Assembly (NCBI GenBank): GCA_019247305.1
Contig: JAFAPC010000125.1
Span: 1-64,000 of the forward strand
DNA: 64,000 nt
DNA from: Pseudonocardiales bacterium
GTDB taxonomy: Bacteria; Actinomycetota; Actinomycetes; Mycobacteriales; Pseudonocardiaceae
Reading direction: 5' to 3'
A model generated the notes under the pieces. It saw only the letters and a program-made list of their open reading frames with translations, searched no databases and was not told where the DNA came from. Below, piece after piece: positions 42,767 through 51,457 of the stretch (positions are counted from its first letter, which is position 1; each line of letters opens with the position of its first letter). The position numbers and the translations under genes are program-made.

Positions 42767-43096
42767 ATGTCTCCGTTAGTTGATCATCCAGACTCGCTGT
42801 TCCCGGCTACCACCGGTTTTCCCTTGGGGCGACCGGTTCTGCCTGCGCAGGACACGACGGTAAAGGCTGGCAAGGTGACCGTTCCTCTTGCGTTGCGGTA
42901 TGCGGTTGTACCGGCGCAGGTAGAAATTCTTGATCTTGAAGAGGTTGGGTACGACGAGGAGCGTCAGATCGGTGTGGTACGCCAGGGTGATGTGTTGATC
43001 CCGCTACTGAGGCGCTCGATAGAGTTTACTGCAACCGACACCGCCAAGCGGGGCGGTCAACCTGACGATACTGACAGAGATTACACCGAAGACTGA
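42767..43096 (+). CDS. tgmA: Putative ATP-grasp-modified RiPP precursor (graspetide, TgmA-like)
   Basis: MSPLVDHPDSLFPATTGFPLGRPVLPAQ...LRYAVV...YDEERQIGVVRQGDVLIPLLR...TATDTAKRGGQPDDTDRDYTED: FPLGRP-type leader, Thr/Asp/Glu-rich tail, immediately 5' of ATP-grasp ligase. Confidence 0.82.
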   Translation: MSPLVDHPDSLFPATTGFPLGRPVLPAQDTTVKAGKVTVPLALRYAVVPAQVEILDLEEVGYDEERQIGVVRQGDVLIPLLRRSIEFTATDTAKRGGQPDDTDRDYTED

Positions 43097-43102
43097 ACGG
43101 CT

Positions 43103-44062
43103 GTGGCTGAGTGGCCTGTTCTGGTCCTGACTCAACGGTTTGATCCAACCGCTGATTATGTCGTGAACGAATTGACTGATCGTGGCGTGCCAGTGGTTCG
43201 CGGTGACCCAGGGGATTTTCCTACACAATTGACACTTGCCGCTCGGCTTGATGAGGGCTGGATTGGGACGCTGCGATGCGGGCAGCGTGTACTCGACCTA
43301 GCTAGAGTTCGGTCAGTTTATTACCGTCGTCCTACTGTGTTTCGATTTGACTCGGCTATGTCATCAGAGTCGGTACGTCGGTGGGCTATGAACGAGGCCC
43401 GATATGGCTTTGGCGGTGTTATCTCGACGTTGCGTGGATGGCTTAATCACCCTGCAGAAATCAGCAGGGCTGAGTACAAGCCGGTGCAGCTTGACGCTGC
43501 GGCCCGTGCGGGGTTGATGGTGCCGCCCACTCTGGTTACCAACGATCCAACCGCTATGCGTGATTTTGCTTCAGAAGTTGGGCAGATCGTTGTCAAACCG
43601 TTGTCGGGTAGTGGAATCGTTGAGGACGGGCAGACCCGTGTCGTGTACACGACACCGGTACCCGAAGTTGACTTTGGGGATGCGGCGGTGGGACTGACCG
43701 CTCACCTGTTTCAGGCTCGCATACCCAAACAGTATGAGGTGCGGCTGACTGTGGTCGATGACAGGTTGTTTGGTACCCGAATTGATGCTGGTTCCGAGGC
43801 TGCAAGGGTAGACTGGCGCACTGATCCCGACTCACTGCAATACTCGGTAACCGAGGTGCCGGCGAGGGTTCGCACAGGGATACTCACCTTGATGCACAAG
43901 CTGAAGTTACGTTTTTGTGCAGCCGACTTCATCGTTACTCCTGATGATCAATGGGTGTTCTTAGAATTGAATCCGAATGGCCAGTGGGCCTTTGTTGAAG
44001 ACGCTACCGGGCAACCCATCACTGCGGCTATTGCTGATGCTCTTCAGGAGGAAACTTCATGA
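43103..44062 (+). CDS. tgmB: ATP-grasp ribosomal peptide maturase (TgmB/MvdC-D-like)
   Basis: VLVLTQRFDPTADYVVNELTDRGVPVVRGDPGDFP...VYYRRPTVFRF...VVKPLSGSGIV...FCAADFIVTPDDQWVFLELNPNGQWAFVEDATGQPI. Confidence 0.93.
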   Translation: MAEWPVLVLTQRFDPTADYVVNELTDRGVPVVRGDPGDFPTQLTLAARLDEGWIGTLRCGQRVLDLARVRSVYYRRPTVFRFDSAMSSESVRRWAMNEARYGFGGVISTLRGWLNHPAEISRAEYKPVQLDAAARAGLMVPPTLVTNDPTAMRDFASEVGQIVVKPLSGSGIVEDGQTRVVYTTPVPEVDFGDAAVGLTAHLFQARIPKQYEVRLTVVDDRLFGTRIDAGSEAARVDWRTDPDSLQYSVTEVPARVRTGILTLMHKLKLRFCAADFIVTPDDQWVFLELNPNGQWAFVEDATGQPITAAIADALQEETS

Positions 44063-44432
44063 CTGACCCACTGTACTGTGCAAGCAGCTAGTTGATCGTC
44101 TGGTTGCGGCAGGGATGCTGCGTAGTAACCAGTGGAAAACAGTGTTTGAAACCGTGCCACGACATCTGTTTTTGCCTCGATTTTTCACAAGCACCGATGA
44201 TGGAATGCGCTACATGGCTATTGATTCCAGCGACCCGAAGTGGTTGGACTTGGTATATCAGGATCAGGCATGGACCACACAGTTGAACGGCGATGACCAC
44301 ATATGGGAAAAGATTTGCCACGAAGGGCCGATGCACGGTATTCCTACCAGTTCCAGCAGCCAGCCCAGTCTGATGGCTGCCATGCTGGAATCCCTGGACG
44401 TACAAGACGGGAACTGGATACTGGAAAGATGA
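44059..44432 (+). pseudogene. Frameshifted and 3'-truncated methyltransferase of the ATP-grasp peptide system (TgmC/PIMT-like)
   Basis: ATGA-coupled start reads MTDPLYCASS*; shifted frame reads KQLVDRLVAAGMLRSNQWKTVFETVPRHLFLPRFF...PTSSSSQPSLMAAMLESLDVQDGNWILER*, ending before a SAM-binding motif, at repeat R2. Confidence 0.8.
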
Positions 44433-44523
44433 CACGTGGCCATTCCGTCCCGCAGCTTGCCCAAGAACACCCGCAAACTGAACCGTGTCAACCCGGCATG
44501 CCATATGCCCGCTCGGTGATCCG
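44428..44523. repeat. Direct repeat R2, second copy of R1
   Basis: GATGACACGTGGCCATTCCGTCCCGCAGCTTGCCCAAGAACACCCGCAAACTGAACCGTGTCAACCCGGCATGCCA...CCCGCTCGGTGATC. Confidence 0.9.
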
Positions 44524-44864
44524 GGCCGTCCCACCCGCCTCAGCCTGCACACCACCGAACCCGGGGTGGTCCACTCGGCCAGCGCGGCCGGGAACTCCTT
44601 GGCTGCCTGCCGGAGGACAAGCTGCAGGTAGGCCAGAGCGGTGTCCTGGTGGGGCGAGTTCGCCGATGGTGTGCATCCTGGCATTGAGCATCCGCCTCGC
44701 ACCGCGGCAGCCCACGTACTTCCACGGGCAGGCGCCCAGGTCAGGGGAACCGCAGTCGCGAACGCCGCATCCGTGCGGGACGGTTCGAGACCGTGGAGGC
44801 CGTCGACATAATGCATTTATATTAGCCTGATGCTCAGGTGGTTGTTGGTAATCCATCCCGAGGT

Positions 44865-45209
44865 GCGCCGACTGGCTGCATGAGGTCCGCAAGACTGACC
44901 AGCTGACGGCGGCCCTCATCGGACAGGCGATCGAGCACGTGATCGACGGTCGCGGTCCAGACGAGGGCCGGCCACTCGTGGATCGAAATCAAGGGCAGCC
45001 AGCTGCACCACCTGAAGGAACTGCGACCTGCCAGTACAGGCCAGACCGAGGTCAGGATCTTGTTCATGTTCGATCCTGCCAGACAGATGGTTCTGTTGGT
45101 GGCCGGCGACAAGTCCAGACACTGGCGAAGCTGGTACGAGGTGGCAATCCCGCTTGCGGAGGCCCGCTACGCCGAGCACCTGGCTGCGCCGAATGACGAG
45201 GACGAGTGA
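44865..45209 (+). pseudogene. HigB/Gp49-type toxin with frameshift
   Basis: Frame 1: WLHEVRKTDQLTAALIGQAIEHVIDGRGPDEGRPLVDR; shifted frame: IKGSQLHHLKELRPASTGQTEVRILFMFDPARQMVLLVAGDKSRHWRSWYEVAIPLAEARYAEHL. Break near 44983. Confidence 0.8.
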
Positions 45210-45550
45210 GGGCGATGACGAGGAGAACTGCCGCGGGGTGGCACGCGTACGACGATGTTGGTGAGCTGCTGGGTGAACTGGAACTCACCAACGAAGACAT
45301 GGCCCACGCCCGTGACGTGACTGATGACCACGTCCGCGCCTGGCACCTGGCTCAGGTTCGTGCCGAGCAGAACCGTACCCAGGAGGAGGTCGCCCACATC
45401 ATGGGTGTCCGCCAGCCCCGCGTATCGGCTATCGAACGGGGCGAGCTCGATGTCGTCACCCTCTCCACCCTGCGTGCGTACGTGCGCGCCCTCGGCGGAA
45501 GCCTTCGGGTCGTGGCGGACTTCGGTGACCGGGAGTACCGGCTGACGTAG
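45206..45550 (+). CDS. XRE-family antitoxin (HigA-like)
   Basis: LAQVRAEQNRTQEEVAHIMGVRQPRVSAIERGELDVVTLSTLRAYVRALGGSLRVVADFGDREYRL. Confidence 0.9.
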   Translation: MRAMTRRTAAGWHAYDDVGELLGELELTNEDMAHARDVTDDHVRAWHLAQVRAEQNRTQEEVAHIMGVRQPRVSAIERGELDVVTLSTLRAYVRALGGSLRVVADFGDREYRLT

Positions 45551-45599
45551 CAGTCACCAAAAAGTCTGACAGGTCTGCTCGGTGTGAATCGTAGATATC

Positions 45600-45760
45600 G
45601 TGCGCACCGAGCTGCTGACGGACGGCTGGGTTCTTCCCGAGCTGGATATCACGGCCGAAAGCCTGCGACTCAACAACATCACACCCACCAACGACATGAT
45701 CACACGATTAGTGCGAGCCTTGGTCCAGGCCTACTACGACGACTGGGGAAGCTCAATGCC
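45600..45760 (+). pseudogene. Internal fragment of a HAD hydrolase duplicate
   Basis: ELDITAESLRLNNITPTNDMITRLVRALVQAYYD parallels ELDIMADSLRLNNITPTNEIIIRLARALIQTYHD of the gene at 39285. Confidence 0.88.
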
Positions 45761-46321
45761 CATCGGCGAGGGGCTGATGAACCATGGACATCGGCTTGCC
45801 AATATTCGCGCTAGCTACATCAAGGCGCCTGCGGCGGCGCAGACGTGGTTGATTCGGTCGTCCGATTCGCCTGCCCGCCAACCGATCCCGCTACGCGAGG
45901 TCACCAGGTCGCTACAGGTACCCGGCAGCGAGACAACCTGGCTTCAATCCGCCGCGTCTCGACTACTGCGGCAGGCTGGGCCGGTACGGCCGGGCGCTGA
46001 AATTTACTTTTCCCAGCGTCGCCCTAGTAGCTCTCGGTGCAGTTAACGCGCTCTCTCGGTGAGGATGTCTGCATCATTCAGGTGGTATATGGAGCCAGTG
46101 TGCCCAAAAATAATTACTTTAAGTAGGATTATTCGATGAGGCCCCCTAGTTGAGCGCACCTTAGGTTCGAGCTGGACATGAACGTAACGATCGGTCCCCC
46201 CGCTGGTGTCGTCCGAGCATGTCGCGAGGGAAGTCCGTGCCAGCGGACGAGCCGGCCATGAGCGGGGTCTGGTGGTTCCGGCTCCGCTACTACGTACTGC
46301 GACCGTAGAGCGAGGCGGTCG

Positions 46322-49300
46322 GTGGCTCACATCTTCATCAGCTATGCCACCCAGGATCGAGTCATCGCAGACGAGGTATCAAGTTGGCTGCGAGCGGCGG
46401 GCCACGAGCTTTTCCTCGACTGCGACCTTCGTGACGGAATCAGCGTCGGCGAGGACTGGAAGCAACGGCTGTACCGCGAGCTGCGCGAGGTCGACGCGGT
46501 GATCGGGGTGGTGACCTCGTCATTTGTGGCGTCGAATTGGTGCTCGGCAGAGATCGGTATCGCGGATGCACTGGGTTGCCGGCTGTTGCCGTTGCGCGCT
46601 GAGCCCGGCGTGGTGCACCCGCTGATGCGCGATCTGCAGTACGCGGACTACCAGGCCGACCCCCGACAAGCCCGCGACCGAGTACTCCAGGCGTTGCGAC
46701 TGCTGGGAGACGGTGGAGGTACGTGGCGGGAGGGTGACAATCCGTTCCCCGGGTTGGAGCCGTTCACTGCGGCGCTCAGTCAAGTGTTTTTTGGTCGTGC
46801 GGCGGAGGCCCGGGAGGTGGGAAATCGGCTGCGCGCCACGGGGAGCACCGGTGGGATGCTGGTCATCGTCGGGCCCTCGAGCTGTGGGAAGTCGTCCCTG
46901 CTCAACGCTGCGGTAGCGCCGCTGCTCGACGGCGATCCGGCATGGCTGGTCGCGCCGTCGGTGATTCCCGGAATCAATCCGTTGCCAGAGCTGGCCCGAG
47001 CGCTAGCGATCACGGCCAACCGCCTGGGATTGGCCTGGTCGGCCAGCGACGTCCGCAGCAGGCTTGAAGCCGGGACCGACGGCCTACGGCGTGTGGTTGA
47101 CGATCTTTTAGCCGCCAGCCCGGTCACGCACCAGCGGCGGCTGCTGGTTACGGTTGACCAGGCTGAGGAGTTGTTTAGCCGGACGGCCTTGGCTGGTCAA
47201 CAGCGATTCGCACAGCTGCTGCGCGGTGCCATGACCGGCCCTGTGCGAGTAGTGGCGGCCATGCGGTCGGAGTTCCTCGACGACCTGCGTGATCTCCCCA
47301 CGCTGGCCGGTATGCCGATCGAGGCCTATGTGTTAGCCCCGCTGGACCGGGAGATGCTGCGCGAGGTCATCGAACAACCCGCCAAGATGGCTCGGCTGCA
47401 CCTCGATGATGGCCTAGTAGCTCAGCTGGTCGCCGACACCGACAGCGGAGAGGCTCTGCCACTGCTCGCCTTCATCCTGCGCCAGCTGGCGGACAGCCTG
47501 CCTGTGGGAGGCACGTTGTCCCTGTCCCGCTATCACGACCTCGGTGGTGTGAGAGGTGCGTTGACTCGGCATGCCGACGCCGCGCTCGCTGGCGCCGTAG
47601 AGGCTACTGGCCTCAGTGAACGCCAAGTGCTAGTCGGGCTCACTCGCCTGGTCACCGTTGATGAGACCGGCCGACGCGCCCGCCGTCGAATTAAGGCCAC
47701 CGGGCTGCCAGAGCCGCTGCACGTCGCGCTGCAAGTTTTCGTCGACCGCCGCCTGCTGCTCAGCGACACCGGTGACGACGGCCAATTGTGGCTCACCGTG
47801 GCTCACGAGGCCCTCATCACGGGGTGGCGACCGTTAGACACCGCCATCGCCGACATTACTACCGCCCTACGCACCGTCCGGACAGTTGAACTTGCGGCCA
47901 CAGAGTGGAACAGCGCGGACCGGCCTGAGTATTACCTTTGGGACGCCGAACGGCTCACCGTCACCCTGGCCGTCCTGGGGATGGCCGGCGACGGAGACAG
48001 TCGCGATCCCGCTAGACTTTCCGTCGAGCTCGATGAGGAGGCTCGGGCGTTCCTCGATGCCGCCACCCGGCGGGTTTACGCCATCAAAAAACGTGAACGG
48101 CATCGCCGTACCCGTAACTTCGCTGTGCTGTCGACCCTGCTGCTGCTTGTGATCGCCGCGGCGATATTTGCATGGCAGCAACGCGATACGGCACACACAC
48201 AACGCGACACCGCCACTCTCAATCAAATCGCCGCTCAAGCGGACCGCATACGTAGCCGTGACGTCTCCCTCGCGGCACAACTCGACCTCGCCGGCTATCG
48301 CATACGTCCAATCCCGGATCTCTACACCGCCCTGCTCTCTACCGAGAATGCCGCGTTGTCGACCCCGGTAACCGGCCACACCGACTACGTCAACCAGGCA
48401 GTATTCAGTCCTGATGGGCACACCCTAGCCAGCGCCAGTAACGACCAGACGGTGCGGTTGTGGAATGTGACCGATCCGACTCACCCCACACCGCTAGGTC
48501 AACCCCTCACTGGTCACACCAACTATGTCTGGGACGCGGAGTTCAGTCCTGATGCGCGCATCTTGGCCAGCGCCAGCTACGACCGGACGGTGCGGTTGTG
48601 GAATATGGCCGATCCGACCCATACCATGCCCTTGGGTCAACCTCTGACCGGCCACACCGACTCCGTCTTGTCGGTGGCGTTCAGTCCTGATGGGCATATC
48701 CTCGCCAGCGCTAGTAATGACCGGACGGTGCGGTTGTGGAATGTGGCCGATCCGACTCACCCCACACCCCTGGGCCAACCCCTCACTGGTCACACCAACT
48801 ACGTCTGGGACGCGGAGTTCAGTCCTGATGCGCGCATCTTGGCCAGCGCCAGCTACGACCGGACGGTGCGGTTGTGGAATATGGCCGATCCGACCCATAC
48901 CATGCCCTTGGGTCAACCTCTGACCGGCCACACTGACAACGTCAACTCAGTGGCATTCAGCCCTGACGGACACACTCTAGCCAGCGCCAGCGACGACGAG
49001 ACAGTGCGGTTGTGGGATGTGGCGGATCCAGCCCATCCCACGCCCCTGGGCCAGCCCCTGACCGGCCACACCAATTACGTCTTGTCGGTGGCGTTCAGTC
49101 CGAATGGACACATTCTAGCCAGCGCCAGCAATGACGAGATGGTGCGGCTGTGGGATGTGGCGGATCCGACCCACCCCGCACCCCTAGGTCAACCCCTGAC
49201 CGGCCACACCGAGGGCGTTGTTGCGGTGGTGTTCAGTCCTGACGGGCACACTCTAGCCAGCGCCAGCAGCGACAACACGGTGCGGCTGTGGGAAATGAAT

Positions 49301-49411
49301 GTCGACCAAGCGATCCAGCGGATCTGCGCCACTACCACCCACACTCTCACTTTAGGGAAGTGGAACCAGTACGTTTCGCCGAACCTGCCTTATAGACCGC
49401 CCTGCTGGTGA
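46322..49411 (+). CDS. TIR domain - STAND NTPase - TM - seven WD40 repeats
   Basis: N-term HIFISYATQDRVIADEVSSWLRAAGHELFLDCDLRDG (TIR); VIVGPSSCGKSSLLNA (P-loop); LLVTVDQAEELF (Walker B); FAVLSTLLLLVIAAAIFAW (TM); seven GHT..V..FSPDG..LASAS.D.TVRLW blades. Confidence 0.93.
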   Translation: MAHIFISYATQDRVIADEVSSWLRAAGHELFLDCDLRDGISVGEDWKQRLYRELREVDAVIGVVTSSFVASNWCSAEIGIADALGCRLLPLRAEPGVVHPLMRDLQYADYQADPRQARDRVLQALRLLGDGGGTWREGDNPFPGLEPFTAALSQVFFGRAAEAREVGNRLRATGSTGGMLVIVGPSSCGKSSLLNAAVAPLLDGDPAWLVAPSVIPGINPLPELARALAITANRLGLAWSASDVRSRLEAGTDGLRRVVDDLLAASPVTHQRRLLVTVDQAEELFSRTALAGQQRFAQLLRGAMTGPVRVVAAMRSEFLDDLRDLPTLAGMPIEAYVLAPLDREMLREVIEQPAKMARLHLDDGLVAQLVADTDSGEALPLLAFILRQLADSLPVGGTLSLSRYHDLGGVRGALTRHADAALAGAVEATGLSERQVLVGLTRLVTVDETGRRARRRIKATGLPEPLHVALQVFVDRRLLLSDTGDDGQLWLTVAHEALITGWRPLDTAIADITTALRTVRTVELAATEWNSADRPEYYLWDAERLTVTLAVLGMAGDGDSRDPARLSVELDEEARAFLDAATRRVYAIKKRERHRRTRNFAVLSTLLLLVIAAAIFAWQQRDTAHTQRDTATLNQIAAQADRIRSRDVSLAAQLDLAGYRIRPIPDLYTALLSTENAALSTPVTGHTDYVNQAVFSPDGHTLASASNDQTVRLWNVTDPTHPTPLGQPLTGHTNYVWDAEFSPDARILASASYDRTVRLWNMADPTHTMPLGQPLTGHTDSVLSVAFSPDGHILASASNDRTVRLWNVADPTHPTPLGQPLTGHTNYVWDAEFSPDARILASASYDRTVRLWNMADPTHTMPLGQPLTGHTDNVNSVAFSPDGHTLASASDDETVRLWDVADPAHPTPLGQPLTGHTNYVLSVAFSPNGHILASASNDEMVRLWDVADPTHPAPLGQPLTGHTEGVVAVVFSPDGHTLASASSDNTVRLWEMNVDQAIQRICATTTHTLTLGKWNQYVSPNLPYRPPCW
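48365..49300 (+). repeat. WD40-coding tandem repeat array, 138-bp unit (46 aa), 7 units; units 2 and 4 nearly identical
   Basis: Block at ~48505 recurs at 48781 (offset exactly 276 bp = 2 units) with almost no differences. Confidence 0.95.
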
Positions 49412-49632
49412 CCTTGCCATGATCAACGCAACGTCTCGCTTACTCCGTGTGGGCCGCGTTCACCGCCGGGGTCCCATGCTGGCGAGTTCGGTGCAGCCAG
49501 GTAAGAACGAGAGGCAACGCGTCGGGCTGGCTGGGCGCGGTCGCTACCGGCCTTGACCATGATCGATAAGTCTTTGCAGAAATCTTTGGTGGCTGAAGCT
49601 CTCTGGACGCCGGCTGATACCGCTCTGGGTAT

Positions 49633-49693
49633 GCCGAGTTCGACAGGAGAGCTGTCAGGGGCCTAAGTGCAGAGCTCTGATGTCGAACTCGGC
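49633..49693. repeat. Dispersed palindromic element, copy B (opposite orientation to copy A)
   Basis: GCCGAGTTCGACA-N35-TGTCGAACTCGGC; reverse complement GCTCTGAGTGCGCCGAGTTCGACATCAGAGCT matches copy A flank GCTCTCAGCGCGCCGAGTTCGACATCAGGGCT. Confidence 0.9.
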
Positions 49694-49904
49694 GCACTCA
49701 GAGCGACCGAGCTACGGCTGGGGGTGTTCAGCACGCCGCACGGTGGGAACCTGCGCTGGACGCGCTGGCGTTTCGTTATTCTGCTTGTCGCATGAGCTTA
49801 ACTGTCAACTGCCGCGCCGGCCACATGATGTGTCGAGTAATGCCGTCTAATGCCGTCGTGCGGCAGATATTCTTATGGTGTGACACATAGTCCTGCTGAG
49901 TGCC

Positions 49905-50102
49905 CAGGAACCGAGGTCACCGTCGATGATCAGGATCGAGTGACGATTCCGGTTCAGGTGCGGCGGGCTGCCGGGATCGAGGCCGGGGTGGCCCTAGTGG
50001 TGTACGTGGAAGACGGACAAGTGGTGATCGAAACCCGGGAGCAGCTCGCCGGTCGCGTTCGCCGAGCGCCGGGCGGAGGCGGCCCGCGCGGAGCACCCGT
50101 GA
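49905..50102 (+). pseudogene. AbrB-domain antitoxin relic
   Basis: TEVTVDDQDRVTIPVQVRRAAGIEAGVALVVYVEDGQVVIETREQL, then a shifted frame FAERRAEAARAEHP*. Confidence 0.6.
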
Positions 50103-50118
50103 CGGCGGTGTCGGTAGC

Positions 50119-51420
50119 GTGTCGCTCATGCATGATCCGCGTGTTCTCCTCGACCCGGCTACCGAGGCGGTACGCAAACTGGCCCGCCGGGGCTACCAGC
50201 TCGACCTGGGATACCTGGACAAGCTGTTTACCCACCGCGTCGCCACCATCCGGCAGCTCGACAAAGCCCGCGAGGAAGCCAAGCAGGTCGCCCGTCGGGT
50301 CCGGGCCGCGGCCAAAGCCGGCGAGGACGTCGGGGAGCTGCCGGACCGGGCTCGGGCGCTCAAAACCGAGATCCAGGAGACTGAGGAGCGCCACCGCCAG
50401 CTCGAAGCCGACCTGCAAGAGCTGCTGCTGAGTATCCCCAACCTGCCCGATGACCGCCTGCCGGAGGGTAGCTCCGAGGAGTGCGCTGTTGAGGTCCGGA
50501 GCTGGGGTCAACCTCCCCGCTTTGACTTCGACCCCGCTGACCACGTCGACCTCGGGGAGCGGCTGGGCATCCTCGACCTGCCGCGGGCCACAAAACTCGC
50601 CGGCCCCCGGTTCGCCGTCCTCACAGGCGCTGGGGCGCAGCTGGAACGGGCCATCGTCACGTTCTTGCTGGACCTGCACACCCAACGGCATGGCTACACC
50701 GAGTACTCGCTACCCGCGTTGGTGAACCGGGCAACGATGACGGGCACCGGCCAACTCCCGAAGTTCGAAGACGACCTCTTCAAGACCGGGGTCGCGGATC
50801 GCGAGCTGTTCCTCATCCCCACCGCCGAGGTCCCGCTGACCAACCTGCACGCCGGAGAGACCCTGCTCCTCAGGGACCTGCCCCTGGCCTACACCGCGCA
50901 CACCCCCTGCTTCCGCTCCGAGGCGGGCTCCTACGGGCGGGACACCCGCGGACTGATCAGGCTGCACCAGTTCTCGAAGGTCGAACTCGTGCGGGTGGTG
51001 GACGCCGAGCACTCCAGCGAGCAGCTGGAGATCATGCTCGGGCACGCCGAGGCCTGCCTGCAGGAACTCGGCCTGCCCTATCGCGTGGTCACCCTCGCCG
51101 CGGGGGACATCGGCTTCTCCGCGCAGTACACCTACGACATCGAGGTGTGGCTGCCCGGTCAGCAGCGCTACCGCGAGATCTCCAGCGTCTCGGACTGCGG
51201 GGTGTTCCAAGCGCGGCGGGCGGATATCCGCACCAAGACTCCAGACGGCAGACGGGAGTACGCCGCCACCCTCAACGGCTCCGGGCTGCCCATCGGCCGC
51301 ACCCTGGTGGCCATCCTGGAGCACTACCAGCAGGCCGACGGCTCGGTGCGGATCCCTGAGGTCCTTGTTCCCTATCTCGGCTATCACCGCATCAACCCCG
51401 ACGGCACGACCACGGGGTGA
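50119..51420 (+). CDS. serS: Serine--tRNA ligase
   Basis: Class II motifs: TGTGQLPKFEDDLF, LFLIPTAEVPLTNLH, CFRSEAGSYGRDTRGLIRLHQFSKVELV, EISSVSDCGVFQARRADIR, LNGSGLPIGRTLVAILEHYQ. Confidence 0.96.
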   Translation: MSLMHDPRVLLDPATEAVRKLARRGYQLDLGYLDKLFTHRVATIRQLDKAREEAKQVARRVRAAAKAGEDVGELPDRARALKTEIQETEERHRQLEADLQELLLSIPNLPDDRLPEGSSEECAVEVRSWGQPPRFDFDPADHVDLGERLGILDLPRATKLAGPRFAVLTGAGAQLERAIVTFLLDLHTQRHGYTEYSLPALVNRATMTGTGQLPKFEDDLFKTGVADRELFLIPTAEVPLTNLHAGETLLLRDLPLAYTAHTPCFRSEAGSYGRDTRGLIRLHQFSKVELVRVVDAEHSSEQLEIMLGHAEACLQELGLPYRVVTLAAGDIGFSAQYTYDIEVWLPGQQRYREISSVSDCGVFQARRADIRTKTPDGRREYAATLNGSGLPIGRTLVAILEHYQQADGSVRIPEVLVPYLGYHRINPDGTTTG

Positions 51421-51457
51421 GGGCTGGCGGGCTCCCGTCTGGTCGTACCCTGCCGCG

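Noticed and set aside
44530-44816. Minus-strand coding remnant (DTALAYLQLVLRQAAKEFPAALAEWTTPG; CGVRDCGSPDLGACPWKYVGC)
   Set aside because: Looks like decayed coding sequence but I could not assign a family or intact frame.
48365-49300. CRISPR-like regularly spaced repeats
   Set aside because: 138-bp period is coding and matches WD40 blades; no short repeat/spacer structure and no cas genes.
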